From Macrocybe gigantea (Eukaryota; Basidiomycota; Agaricomycetes; Agaricales; Callistosporiaceae): a stretch of 64,000 nt of DNA. Under the pieces are notes generated by a model that saw only the letters and a program-made list of their open reading frames with translations, searched no databases and was not told the origin of the DNA. Numbering within the stretch: position 1 is the first letter of the stretch; each line of letters starts with the position of its first letter. A program made the position numbers and the translations under genes. Shown here piece after piece: positions 25,635-38,613 of this stretch. The stretch covers positions 186,001 to 250,000 of the forward strand of contig SJRY01000268.1 in the NCBI GenBank assembly GCA_011319805.1. The letters are read 5' to 3'.

Positions 25635-27865
25635 ATGGCACGCGTTTATTCATGGCTGTTCCTCACGACCTGTATCTCGCTCGCTTCTACGAGTTTGACC
25701 ATCGCAGACATCCAAGGGCCTGCATGGCTCAGTCCTCATGCCGGTCAAAATGTCCAGAATGTGACTGGCCTAGTCACTGCCAAGGTCGGTACGAATGAGA
25801 TACTAAAATGCACGCTGACAATCAGTGGATAGGCCTCCAACGGATTCTACCTTGTCGGCGCACCGGTCGCGGATAAGCGCGTCTCTAATGGCCTGAGTGT
25901 CTTCACGACGTCCACGGCTGTTCTGAACAGCGTTACGGTTGGCGACGTCATCTCTTTGAGCGGCAGAGTCGCCGAATTTCGTTCCACTTCGGCGCCAAAC
26001 AACCTCTTCATCACGGAGATTGAGTCCCCTGCTAACATTACTGTAGTCTCGCAAAACAACACTGTCACCCCTCTCGTTCTTGGAAAGGACAGAAGCCCTC
26101 CGACCCAGCAGTTATCCGCGTTGGACGTGGGACCCGACGGCTTCCTTTCTGTGCCAAACAATCGCAGCCTTATCTCGAAAGTTAACGCTACTCTGCAACC
26201 CGACAAATTCGGCATGGACTTTTGGGAGAGTCTCGAAGGCCAGCTTGTCACGATTCCAAAGCCGGTCGCCATCAATTTCCAGAATAGTTTTGGTGAATTC
26301 TGGGTTCATGGAGATTGGCGTGTTACGGGTAAAAATAGCCGAGGAGGACTATCGATCACTTTCGGTTGAATCTTTGCTGCTTTTGTGGTGTCGCTATGCT
26401 GAATATTGGAATGCTGTAGGTCCCAATGGTATTCCCGATGCTAACCCGGAAGTCATCATCGTAGGAACCCCGCTGGATCGAACAAAGAATCCTACAGTCG
26501 CTGTTGGTGTCGAGCTAGACGACATTACAGGCGTCATTGCTTATCAGTGTGTTTGTAGCGTATGCAGATGAGTCTAGCTCTAATCAGACTATTGACAGAT
26601 TCGGCTTTTTCTACATCCTTCCGTTGACAGCACCTAAAGTCATCTCAGTTCCGACTGCTGAAGTCGCTCCGACGACGTTGACGACAAAGGGTATAAACGA
26701 CAAATGCACAATAACATTCGGTGATTACAATGTGCGTACCTCGTCCTGAACGCTCGCCGTTTCGGAATCTCATTCTGTCGCTCAGGTCGAGAACCTTGGA
26801 CCGAAATCCTCTCATTTACCCACGATTGGTGCCCACATCGCAAACTATCTCCGCACGCCAGACATCATGTTTGTGCAGGAGATCCAGGACAATTCTGGAG
26901 CCACCGACGACGGAACGGTCCTTGCCAACGTCACCCTGACGAACTTGGTCAACGCCATCGCCCAACAGAGCAACGTGACCTACAGTTTTGTTGAGATTGC
27001 GCCCGTCAATGACATGGACGGCGGGCAACCTGGCGGGAACATACGACAAGCTTACCTGTGAGTCGGCAGTGCGACTCGGAGAGACCATCTAACAATATAT
27101 TTTTCGTGTTGTAGGTATCGACCAGAACGATTGGGTCTTGTCGCTGGTTCTCCAGTTGGTGGATCGCTCGATAAAACGGAAGTTATCGTCGCCCATGGCA
27201 AGCCCATGTTCAGGCACGTAATTGTGCACACCCTTTTATTGTCGCACTGCTCATGCGATGCGCAGCTTCAACCCGGGCCGCATTGACCCCGCCAACGATG
27301 CCTGGAACATCTCTCGCAAACCTTTGGTCTCTGCCTGGCAGACGAACAACGGTCACAGGCTCTACACCATCAACGTGCACTTTGCTTCCAAGGGCGGTAG
27401 CAGTTCCACCCAGGGTGATGCGCGTCCGCCGGTGAATTCTCCCCTCGATGCTCGCACTAGCCAAGTCACTTTGACCGCCGTAAGCTTTTGACAAGTGTGA
27501 AATGTTCCTTTGATTCACAAACTCCTCTGCTTCCAGGACTTTGTTGGAAAGATCTTGGAAAAGGACAAGCATGCAAACATCATCGTTGCCGGAGACTTCA
27601 ACGAATACGTTCAAACGCGCTCTGTCTACAAGCCTTTGACCGCTTTGCTCACCGACATCGACGAAGCTGCCGGCATTCCTCCTGTGGAGCGTTACAGCTA
27701 TGTCTTCGATCAAAACTCGGAACAGCTAGACCACGCGTTCATCTCGGATGCGATTAAGAAGCGCAAAGTCGATATGAGCACATTCATGTCAACAACTGGG
27801 CAACTACTCTCGCTGGCCGGATCAGTGACCACGATCCGTCCGTGGGCAGGATTCGCGTCTGTTAA
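25635..27865 (+). CDS. Secreted endonuclease/exonuclease/phosphatase-fold nuclease
   Basis: Signal peptide MARVYSWLFLTTCISLASTS, then a beta-rich N-terminal region (TSTAVLNSVTVGDVISLSGR) as in ExeM/NucH-type extracellular nucleases, followed by an EEP domain. Visible EEP motifs: TFGDYNVENL, the metal-binding Glu in MFVQEIQDNSGATDD, INVHFASKGGSS, the IIVAGDFNEY signature, and a C-terminal SDHDPSVGRIRVC. Likely degrades extracellular nucleic acid. Seven introns; one donor near 27215 reads GCACGT (GC-AG). The SDHDP motif lies one frame away from the preceding exon; one base is missing near 27772 and the in-frame read would otherwise lose the catalytic His/Asp pair. Several Asn glycosylation sequons. 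Confidence 0.8.
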
Positions 27866-28107
27866 TTGCATGTCTCTGAATATCATTTCGTCATTTCAGG
27901 CATCTGGTTTGGACTTGGTCGAGCTTCTTTGAGAGACAGACCCCGAATTAAATATTAACCGCGACAAAAAAGGGGAAAAAGCCGACACTCTTGAGACAAT
28001 GTTAAGGACAAAGCGAAGCCGTCATTTTTCTCTGAAGGAACAACCAGTTACTGCTTCAAGTGGACACGCAGAACAGATGATGGATGCGAACGTTCGCGTA
28101 TCTTTGC

Positions 28108-31100
28108 CTAACCACGGTCTACCGCCCGCGCGAAAGCCGCTTTCCGATTTCCGCTGTCTTCAAACATAGAGATGAACTGTGGAAAAACTTTCATTCGTTC
28201 CATTACCTCCGAATTCGTGCTACAAGTACGAATATCGCATCTGCACAGTTTAACTGTCGTCAAAACGTTCGACCAAAAAAGCCAGCATTGCTGAACTTGC
28301 CTTGTGACTTTCCCAGCAGGGTTCTGGTATTTGAACCATTCCTCATCCACATCTACTTCCAGAGTAGCGCCATCAAGAAACATGAGGGTATACCTTCCAC
28401 CTTGGGATACGGCGGAATCGTGACGAAGGCCCCATCCAATGGATGGGATGAAACATGTTTGTACCTGCGCGCTCTCAGTCTCATCGTATTCGAGCCCGTT
28501 GCATTCGCGAGAAGTGATATCAGCCTCCACTATCTTCGACATAGGATCGTCCACGCGAGTGCAATCATAGGCGCATGTTGTGGGTTCGTTCTCCTGAGAA
28601 TCATCCTGGGTACGTTTCTGGTGTTGATCGGACCTGGAGCGCAGCTTGGGCGGACGCGGATTCAGGTTCAAGTCTGACAATGACTCTATCATGCCTGGCA
28701 GTTCCGCGGTATCACTCTGCAAGTTCGGGGAGAATTCTGCCTCGCCTGGAAGACTCTTTTCCTTGGGAGCATCCTCAGCCTCGGGTTTTCCATGAATCAG
28801 ACCATCTTACTTGGTCTACATCCAGATAGTGTTCCAGCTTGTCACATAATCGTGAAAACAGGATCGCCTGCTTCACAGCGTCCTGCTCCTTCTCATCTAA
28901 ACATGACCAACCAGGTTTCGATATGAACGGCGGATCATTGCAAGCCTTGAACACCCGCTTTGTCCATTCGTAACCATGTGGGCGTGATAGCCTGGTCGCA
29001 ATTTCGAAAATGCTCCTCGTCCTTGAATATCTGACACGTAGATTGGGACGTCCCCCAGTCGGAACGGCAGCGCACTTTGGATCAGAATGACTGAACAGCA
29101 ACTCAATTTCACCTCTGGGATCGTTGGACATCAAAGTACACTTTGCTTCGGACATATAAAAAATGAACTAGGACGGGTTTCGCGGTCAACGAAGAGTAGA
29201 CAAAGGGAGGTAAATTAGAAGGCAGTACCTTTGGAGTGCGTTGCTTGATCTGGTCGATGAGGCGGCCTGCATCATTATATTGCTTCCAATAAAGAGTGGG
29301 CAAGGTTTGGATGGTATAGCGCCGGACTGGCTCAACTAGGCAACAAGGGACACTCAGATGAGGCGCGGAGTAAACCAGGATCTTCGCTCATAGTTAATTT
29401 CGACGAACTGCCCCAGGACACGTTTTACCTCACCTCGGAACCTCGAGGATCAATGACAAATACTTCATTGCCTCTGAAACCGCGCCTTCTTTGACCCTCT
29501 CTGAAATCGACTAGTAAAGATCGCGATGGGAGAATGGTGATTTGACCTAGAATGGACTTGTGCACCTGACTGCGCAATGGGGTGGTGCTGAACTGCCTTG
29601 GGCGTGTTGTATCTATGGGCACTGAGGAATCCCTCTTAGAAATTAGATTGTCGCAGAACAAACCGTCTGTCTTGGCGTCGGGTTTTCTGAGAAATTGTAC
29701 TTTGGTGACCTCTGATGAGTCCTCATCAGACTCCATGGCGAGACCATCGTCATTCAACCCTTCCCTAACGCGGTCTACCCCGGGGACAATTTCGAAGGTA
29801 GGTATTTCTGGGGTTGTGAATGCTTGCACTCTCGACAGACTCTTGCGAGAACCATTGGTCGCCTTTGGGTCCTGCAATCGGGCACGGACTGGATCAGAGA
29901 GAACGCGTCTGGTCGGTGAATGGAGTCCTCGAGAGCCGAGGTTCGGCATTGGTGCTGTCCCTGCCGATTTCGCGTTGGAAATATCGCCAAGAATAGTCGC
30001 TGAAGCCTTGCTTTGCTTCGCAGTAAAGGATGGATGTAGATTTTCTTTTAGCTGCGTCGCCCAGCGAGCTTTTTGGCGATAGACTTCGGATAAAGGTCGC
30101 ACGGATGGGTTTCTAGTGAAAAAGGGATGGGAGTGTATGTCCGATAAATCAATCCTGTTGTCGGGATTCTGTTCATTCATTAGCAAATTTAATTGGGGGC
30201 GATTGAAAAGACTTTACATTCTGCAGAATATCGGAAACAAGCAGTGTAATTTCACAAGACGACTCGTGCGGGAGCATATATTCGGCTTCTAATACTTTTG
30301 CACGTATCTCTTGCAGAGTGTCTGCCTACATTGCGATGAGCAAAAATTTTACGGGTGAAAATGTGGTGCCCAACCTGAAAGGGCGGGTGACCAATTAGGC
30401 ATGTAACCATGATACAGCCAACGGACCACAGATCAACTGGAAAGCCACAAGGGTGACGCATAAGCACTTCCCTTATAGCCCAATCTGTGGTTGGGGTGAG
30501 TGACAAAGTCCAACTTTGACAGGACTTACGGTGCGAGATAATTGGGCGTTCCTGTAGAGATCGCAGGCGCTTTCGCCTTTGGATCGCTCAGCCTTGTTGC
30601 GAAGACAAAATTTGCGATTTTCTATAAGAAGTATCCAAAAGACAAAGCAGTGCGACCATCCAATCGGGCACTTACGAGCCTGTAATCGTTTGTCAACAGA
30701 ACATTGGAAGGCGTGATATCGTAATGCACGACCCTTTCGCTGCGAAGATATAAGAGGGCGTCGATAAGACTCTTGGAAACACCTCGGAGTTCGTTCTCAT
30801 TCAAGGTCGACGGAGACCTGGCGGCGAGGAAGTCGGCCAGACTTCCCATTGCGCAATACTCCGTGACATGGTAGTGAGCTAGGGAATTTGTGAAAGAAGA
30901 GAATAGAGAGACAATGTTTGGATGATGGAGAGAATGGTGAATGGAATCGGCCAAGTCATGAGGTGGACGCGGTTCGGAGGCTTTGTTCTGCATCAACGGA
31001 AACTACAGAGTCCGGCTCGTTGCAGCACGTGCAGAGTTGCGCAAAAAGACCGTCCCACCTTTTGAAGGGCTAATTGTCGGCCTCTCAGACGACCGCCTCT

Positions 31101-31269
31101 ACAGATCACCCGACACGCAGCGTGTTTGCCAATCTGTTCTAATATAACGTAGGTCTTTGAAACGCAACGGATAAATTAGTTTGTAGGATGGGTAAAGACA
31201 CAGCATTACCTCTAGACCATTGACGACTGTTTCTCCCAGATTGGACGCATGCTCGGACGCAGAGGACAT
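28108..31269 (-). CDS. Polo-like / SAK (PLK4)-type kinase with atypical active site
   Basis: N-terminal kinase domain followed by polo-box-like regions. Start MSSASEHASNLGE. Kinase motifs: YVILEQIGK (no canonical glycine loop), beta-3 lysine as LALQK, catalytic loop VVHYDITPSNVLL (Asp kept, Arg to Tyr, Lys to Thr), IANFVFATRL where DFG is expected (NFV), then GTPNYLAPEVLMRHPCGFP and DLWSVGCIMV. C-terminal SAK-like pieces: RSLLVDFREGQRRRG, YTIQTLPTLYWKQYNDAGRL, AKCTLMSNDPRGEIEL, RYTLMFLDGATLEVDVDEEW and MERMKVFPQF. About nine introns; the last has a GCAAGT donor. The family controls centriole or spindle-pole duplication; loss of the metal-binding Asp suggests weak or altered catalysis here. 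Confidence 0.8.
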
Positions 31270-31449
31270 GAGGCAAGGTTACGCAGAGATTGAACCAAGT
31301 ATATGCGTATCGCGACTAGGAGAGACTGTGCGTGAGTGAATGGATTTCGCAAAAGTGAGGGTGTAGTTGAAGATTGCATGACGTCATGTGATTAGCTTCT
31401 ATTGCATCATCGACCAGTCTTCTGAAATGATAAAAGGCAGCGGTCTGTC

Positions 31450-32375
31450 ATGCTATCCAAGCTTACCTCGCTCATCATGCCCTCTTCTCCGACTCTGCCA
31501 CCACCCACCTCGAGTCAGGCTTACTGCGACGTCTCCGCCCTCGAGGCCGGCATGCTCGACCTTTCTCATGACATGTTCATCTCCAACCCCCAGCCTGGAG
31601 CCGTCAGCCACGCGCCCTCCCTCGCCTTCCTTCTCCAACACTCCACTTCGGGCAAATCCTTCGTCTTCGACCTCGGCATTCGCAAGGACTGGGAGAACTA
31701 CCCTCCGAGCGTCGTCGCTTGGATCAAGCAGTGGTTCCCGGTGTCCGTCCCGCAGGACGTTGCAGAGTCCCTCCGGAAGGGCGGCCTGAACCCAGAGGAC
31801 GTATCTACCGTCTGTCTCTCGCATGTGCATTTCGACCACGTCGGTGACACGCGCCCCTTCACCAACAGCATCTTTGTCCTCGGTGCCGGCAGCCGCACGC
31901 ACTTTGATCCGGGTTACCCAGCTGACCCCTCCTCGGGCTTCGCGTCCGACCTCCTTCCGCCTACGCGCACGAATTTCCTTGCTGACATGGACTGGCAGCC
32001 CATTGGCCCCTTCCCCGCGCATTCGACTACTATGGCGATGGCAGCTTGTACATCGTCGATGCACCGGGCCACCTCACGGGCCATGTTAATGTCCTCGCGC
32101 GCACGTCGCCCGATGGCGCATGGATTTTCCTCGCCGGTGACAGCGCACACCACTGGGGTCTCGTCACCGGTGAGCAGGCCATCTCTGTAGGCCACCCCGC
32201 CCACCGCTTCTCCTGCGCCCACCAGGACAAAAAGGCCGCTGAGGAGCATCTGCACCGCATGAGGGAGCTCATGAAGATCCCGCGTGTCAGGATCCTTTTG
32301 GCACACGACGAGCCCTGGTACAACGAAAACAAGGGCGGGCCAGCCTTCTGGCCTGGGAAGATCCCTTCCCTCTGA
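31450..32375 (+). CDS. Metallo-beta-lactamase-fold hydrolase
   Basis: Intronless. A start at 31450 or at MPSSPTLPP (31477) is possible. Domain motifs: FVFDLGIRKDW early, the metal-binding HxHxDH as LSHVHFDHVGD, then YIVDAPGHLTGHVN, WIFLAGDSAHHW and RILLAHDEPW, which supply the later His and Asp ligands. This resembles the lactonase-like MBL subfamily of fungi; the substrate is unknown. The second half lies one frame away: one base is missing in CCCCGCGCATTC near 32018, without any intron that could explain it. Divergent from the SAK-like kinase (180 bp). Confidence 0.8.
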
Positions 32376-32912
32376 TTGGATGCCACGGAACGCGTCCCTC
32401 ACTTGCCTGCCAATTCACATGTCTGTGCTCCACGATTTCCAGCTCACAACGCGTCGTCAGGTATTCGCCAAAGCTGATCAGTTTTGCCTCATGTAATTAT
32501 ATGGATATTTATGACAACGAAAAAATTCACAGCTGAGAAACCACGAACACTTGTCGCCTGATCAGGTATGCACCTCCCACGTCTGATGTGGCTCGGACCT
32601 GTCCGTTGAGGGCGGAAGAAGACGCATTTCAAATCTTTCTATCAGCTTGTCTCTCACCAAATGATCATCCAACATAAATTCAAGCCATACATGAGACAAC
32701 TCCGATGTCTGTTCAAACGCTCATCGCTAGAAGACACCAGGCTGTCACCAGCATACTATTCAAGGAAGAGCTCATGGGAGTGCACTTCCTTTTTCTTTTC
32801 ACCACAGACAACGGTCAATCAGAGAAGCAGCTAGAATGCCAATGACAATGTGGTCTGGAACCGGCGAACGAGCGAGGTGCGCGCGCATCTCCAAAGCGTA
32901 TAGCCACTGCTG
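32376..32912. other. Intergenic, convergent 3' regions
   Basis: No conserved frame or RNA recognised between the MBL stop and the APH-like stop. Confidence 0.45.
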
Positions 32913-33845
32913 TCACTGCGGCAGGTCGGCAAAGCCATAGCCTATCCTCTTCATCCACTCTTCAACCTCAAACGCCGGTTCCGCCATATATTGGATACAG
33001 TTTTGCCAGTTCACTGGATCCTTATCCATCTGCGCGGCGTATCTCATCCCCAGATACTCAAACCACGGTGGATAGAACCCTGCAGAGCCCCAGTCAACGA
33101 CCCAGAGCACACCGTGATTGTCCAGCAGCAAGTTGCGCATGTTCAGGTCGTTGTGCGTAAACGTCAAGGAGGCAAATGCGAGAGGCTTGCAATTTGGAGG
33201 AGGTGCCCAACCTCGAGCGGCACGGCCTTCCGCAGCGGCATATTCCTTTCGGAAATGAGCCTCGAGTGCGGAGATGGTTGGGAAAGGACCCTTTGCATCG
33301 TAGCCGAATTGAAGGCCGTTGCAAGGTAGGGGCATTGGACCAAGCGGACCGGGTCTGTTGCTAGACGAAGGATATTGGATGCGACGAAGCTGTCGGAGGT
33401 AAAGCCGCATCGTCAGAACGACTTTAAGCTTCTTCCAGAGAGACAGTGAAGGCCATGCCGCTCGGAGCTGTTGACTGTTTGGCACAAGGTCCATGACAAT
33501 CAAGCCTTCCCTTCGGAATGAAGATGATCTATGGTACGTCTCATGCGTGGGACAGCGATTCGAGTTTGCTTGCGAAAGCTCCATGGCGAGCGCTTCGGAG
33601 GTAGTGGCTTCCCAGTCACGGCATAGCTTCACGACCGTGTCGTCTGAGAGTTTGACAAGGCTGTCTTGTGAGCCCTCGAGATATGGCGCCGATTCAGTAG
33701 CGCGGATTATTTCCTCGTCTGTCCATGTATCCGAGTCTGGGAACTGTCCTCGTGCTGGAATGGTTGCTCGACGAAACAACTCGTACGGCCCATGCAAGAG
33801 AGTCAAGGCGGTCACCACCAGATAATAAGCGAAACGGTCGAGCAT
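32913..33845 (-). CDS. Aminoglycoside-phosphotransferase-like (APH) kinase
   Basis: Single-exon 310-residue protein of the APH/choline-kinase-like fold, common in fungi. Motifs: LVKLSDDTVVKLC at the ATP-binding lysine, GLIVMDLVPNSQQLRAAW at the hinge, catalytic loop THNDLNMRNLLLD (HxDxxxxN), and metal-binding VVDWGSAGFYPPWFEY. The N-terminal 25 residues are hydrophobic (YYLVVTALTLLHGPYELF), suggesting a membrane anchor or simply a packed helix. Fungal members phosphorylate unknown small molecules; drug resistance is not implied. Clean frame. Confidence 0.85.
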   Translation of the reverse strand: MLDRFAYYLVVTALTLLHGPYELFRRATIPARGQFPDSDTWTDEEIIRATESAPYLEGSQDSLVKLSDDTVVKLCRDWEATTSEALAMELSQANSNRCPTHETYHRSSSFRREGLIVMDLVPNSQQLRAAWPSLSLWKKLKVVLTMRLYLRQLRRIQYPSSSNRPGPLGPMPLPCNGLQFGYDAKGPFPTISALEAHFRKEYAAAEGRAARGWAPPPNCKPLAFASLTFTHNDLNMRNLLLDNHGVLWVVDWGSAGFYPPWFEYLGMRYAAQMDKDPVNWQNCIQYMAEPAFEVEEWMKRIGYGFADLPQ

Positions 33846-34852
33846 GCTACTCGAAGATGAGAGGAAGCTTCATTGATGTCCGATGCAGGGCTTCGGCAAA
33901 CCACGATGTTGACCAGATATGGGTCTGGCAGATTATGGATGCGTGACTGTTCAAGCCACCCACGACTTCACAAACTCAAAGCTGAAGCAGTTTCTTACTG
34001 AATTCGTGAGGACCAGGGTACCTATATTTAAGCCATCACTAGAAAATCAACTGATGTCCCATTTAACACTGCATCAGAATGGTGAATATCGCGCTGTAAA
34101 AAAATAAATCGCCTAAAATATCGTCAATCTGCTGAACAGTTTCACCGTGATAGCATGCTCAATGGCGTCATACGCCATTTGGATGGATCGTGCGAAATTC
34201 TTCACATCAGGAAGATGATCATATCCCCCCCTTACACACACACGCATAGAGTCCCAAGCAGATGCATCGACCTTTGCTATTTTGTATCCGGAGGTGTTGG
34301 TGGGCTTTCCCCCGTCAGTTCTTTGCTTTATTCAACGCCCATATAGTGATCTCGCGCGAGCTCACGAAAGAGTGCAATTTGCACGTCTTGGGAGCAGCAG
34401 ACTTGAAGCATACACAGAACAATGACCAGAGCTTGATACCGTCGCGCTGGCTCCATTAGATGCCGTTGAACGAGACGCTGATAGAAGAACTTAGTGGAGA
34501 CAAAGCTCGTACACCCGTGGCATGGCGACATGGTCGTTGTGATCATAATCCACCATACTCGCTAGGGCGACGTTGATGCATCTTCGTAGGACACTGACCA
34601 ACTCGATGCTACTGCTACAACAGAGCTCACTATCAGAGGGACTCAGCCAAGTACTCGCTTATAATGTTCGACATCGACGAAAAGCCGATCAGTCACTGGT
34701 AAATTGGTTGGTTGCAATAGGGAGCGTTCGACGAAAGCACGCCAGCCTCAGGCATAAACAATCGTGTGTATGAACAAGGATTCTACATATGCGTAATAGA
34801 TCAGCGGGCGAGATATGAACTCTATGCGACAAAGTCAGCGCTGAGAAACCTC
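33846..34852. other. Intergenic, about 1 kb
   Basis: No recognisable gene. Contains a short AC dinucleotide run near 34234-34243. Small open frames on both strands have no motif. Confidence 0.45.
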
Positions 34853-36273
<1,421 letters not shown>

Positions 36274-36706
36274 ATTGGGGTCTGACACTTGTGAATGGAA
36301 AAGGATGGCGAAAAGTGGTTCAATATTTTTTTCATTCTACCTGTAGGATATATATGATTGGGAAAGGCAACTCACTGTTTGATAGATCGCCCTAGAATGG
36401 TGCTAACGCCGAGAGGGATGGAGAAGCCAAACTCGGATGTGAGAATGATAGCAAGGGGATGAACGTGGCCGGCGTAAAGAAGAGAGCTGACCAACGTTCG
36501 CGGAGGTACTATCAAAGATTTGTCGTGGCCTTGTTGATCATCTTGTCTCCCAATCCATGCATGTCATATTTTTTTTTCCGGACGAGTCACCAATAGCGAT
36601 CTGCAATTCGTCACATACAGGCACGTGATTTCCATCCATCCATTTTCCAGCGCCCAACAGAGCGTTCCTCTAGTCAAGGCCTGGTCTTTACCACACCCGT
36701 CCACCA

Positions 36707-37222
36707 ATGGATTTCTCAAACTTCAATTCGGCCGAGCAGGCCCACATGACGAAAATCATAGAAAAGAAACAGGTGCGCGCTTGGCTCTTTTCGCATCTGA
36801 CACCGTGTCACTGACCTTGAACATTAGATGCAGGATTTTCTGCGGATGTACGCTGGCCTCGTCGAACGGTGCTTCAACACGTGCTGTAACGATTTTACCA
36901 GCAAAGCCTTGTCATCCAAAGAAGTGGGTCTCCTAATGAGCGTTTTTACGCTTCGGGGAAATTGTACTCTGCTCTGACACGCATCGTTGTGCACTGTTAT
37001 TCTTGGTACCACAGGAACAGTGTGTGATGAATTGCACAGAAAAGTTCATCAAACATTCGGAACGGGTTGGTGCGCGGTTTGCAGAGCAAAACGCTGGTGA
37101 GCGGATGTAACCCGTGATCTGCGATTGACAGTTTATTCAACCATCTTTTCCCTCGTCGCTCGCGTATCATCTTTCGTGTTTCTGATGCAGAGGCCATGAA
37201 CGCAGCTCAGAAGCTGGCGTAG
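36707..37222 (+). CDS. TIM9: Mitochondrial import inner membrane translocase subunit Tim9
   Basis: Small Tim chaperone of the intermembrane space that escorts hydrophobic carriers with Tim10. Four exons (36707-36772, 36828-36923, 37015-37096, 37191-37222) give 91 residues in perfect phase. Start [21 protein letters not shown]; the exon ends recreate the twin CX3C motif as CFNTC and CVMNC, 15 residues apart. Ends [10 protein letters not shown]. Each exon is too short to stand out alone, so it is easily missed. Divergent from DAHP synthase. Confidence 0.93.
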
Positions 37223-37699
37223 ATGATCCCAAAACGGTTCACATGCACGGTCCATCCGTTACTCCACTTAGCTTACCCGGAACCGTACATAATGCTGTTA
37301 ATATCCCACCCGTCTTTTGTCTGCTATCTCCTTGCTTTTGCGTTGGAAGAATCGTCTGCAAACGTTGGTCGGTCAGGCACGTCGTCTTGCTGGCGCATTC
37401 TAGGGGGGTGGACGTCGTTATTCCCATGTACTGTCGACATGTTTGACACTTGCTATATAACAAGGGTCCGAGCAGACGGATTTACTTGGATTTTCGAAGT
37501 TCTTCTCGCCGCCAAACCCGGACTGAAGACAACAATGGTTGTCAGTGATGTTTTCTGGTAGCATGGCCGTCTTGCTTGTTTGTGTGGGGATTTCACCGGC
37601 GGACTGCATGAGACTAACTTCCCCCTGGGCCAGATATTTTAATCGCAATTCAACGGGCATTGCAAGACGATAGCAGCGGCATAAACCACCTAGACACGG
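37223..37699. other. Intergenic left of the transposon
   Basis: No supported gene between the TIM9 stop and the 8-bp duplication that flanks the mobile element. Confidence 0.45.
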
Positions 37700-37707
37700 A
37701 CTAGACC
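37700..37707. repeat. Left target-site duplication, ACTAGACC
   Basis: Eight bases identical to 38410-38417, immediately outside the terminal inverted repeats. Confidence 0.8.
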
Positions 37708-38409
37708 AGGACCCCCGAAAATCCCTACATACCCCTGATCTAAATCCGGATAAAAGTGGCCAGAAATTTCAGCGAGGTCCGGATAAAACCTTGCATTTTG
37801 GCCAACAAGCCTGAGCAGCCCGTCCGGATAGAAGTGGCCATTTTTGGGTGCATGATCCGATGACCGGAAAAAACGTAGGATCCATAAGTAGCGACCTAGG
37901 TTCGAACTCTCAGGATCTCAACCTTTAAACAAGAGAAATGAACATTAATGAACTCTCAACCATTCGACAACGACACCCATCTATGTTGAGTAATGTTCTG
38001 ATTTTACACGCGTCGATTCTGTTTGCTGCCCTCCGTGAGGTTCCTCTGCCTGCTCGAGGCTAAGCCCACAATTGTCCATGGTGGATTATGGGTATCTCAA
38101 GAGGATTGGTCATTCCTCAAGATGTTGAAGGAAAACTTCACTCGGGTTGAAGGTGCTATTGCACAGTTGACGCGGAAGCGGCAAAATATGTACGACGACC
38201 TAACAGAGGAGTGATAAGACAGAAGTTACTCGATGCTAGCGCTAACTATAGTACGCGCTGAATGAAAAACTGATTTTTGGTGAATTTCCGGATGTTTTTG
38301 GTGAATTTCGGAAGACTGATCTAAAGTCCAGATGAGAATGGGCAGTTTTGCCTCTGGATAAAAGTAGGAAAATCAGGATCAGGGATTTATAGGGATTTTC
38401 GGGGGTCCT
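37708..38409. mobile_element. Non-autonomous DNA transposon (MITE-like), 702 bp, hAT-like target duplication
   Basis: The ends are inverted repeats: both begin AGGACCCCCGAAAATCCC when read inwards. The first 20 bases are identical and about 30 of the first 33 match. Perfect 8-bp direct repeats flank the element, the duplication size of hAT-superfamily transposases. Sub-terminal copies of a TCCGGATAAAAGTGGCC-like unit lie at about 37747, 37782 and 37820, with a related CTGGATAAAAGTAGG near the right end. No transposase is encoded; the only frame (38023-38214, 63 residues) has no motif. It must have been moved by a transposase encoded elsewhere. Confidence 0.8.
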
Positions 38410-38417
38410 ACTAGACC
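38410..38417. repeat. Right target-site duplication, ACTAGACC
   Basis: Exact copy of 37700-37707 directly after the right inverted repeat. Confidence 0.8.
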
Positions 38418-38613
38418 CATGGCAACGTTTGCAAGCTCCGGAAGCCGTCTTACCTTTTATACAGACCGGCCCCTGTGTTGGCCTGCTTGGCCGTCTGAGA
38501 CAAAAGGCACCCTTCCCAAACCACACGCTTACCCACTCCCTCCAGCACCACCAATCAGGTCTCAGAGCGTTCCCCACCTACATTCTAGAGAACCATCTCG
38601 ACAGCAGCGAGCC

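Noticed and set aside
27760..27790. Programmed frameshifting as the cause of the frame breaks
   Set aside because: No heptameric slip site or downstream structure is shared between sites, and the breaks occur in unrelated genes at unrelated positions.
28084..28677. 197-residue plus-strand frame opposite the SAK-like kinase
   Set aside because: The minus strand has polo-box-like sequence and consistent splicing; the plus frame has none.
31453..32064. 203-residue antisense open frame over the MBL gene
   Set aside because: Composition mirrors the GC-rich coding strand; the plus strand carries clear metal-binding motifs.
34234..34243. AC dinucleotide run as a microsatellite
   Set aside because: Too short to count as a notable repeat.
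37899..37907. GGTTCGAAC, resembling a tRNA gene B box, inside the transposon
   Set aside because: The flanking bases do not form a proper T arm or acceptor stem and no matching A box is visible.
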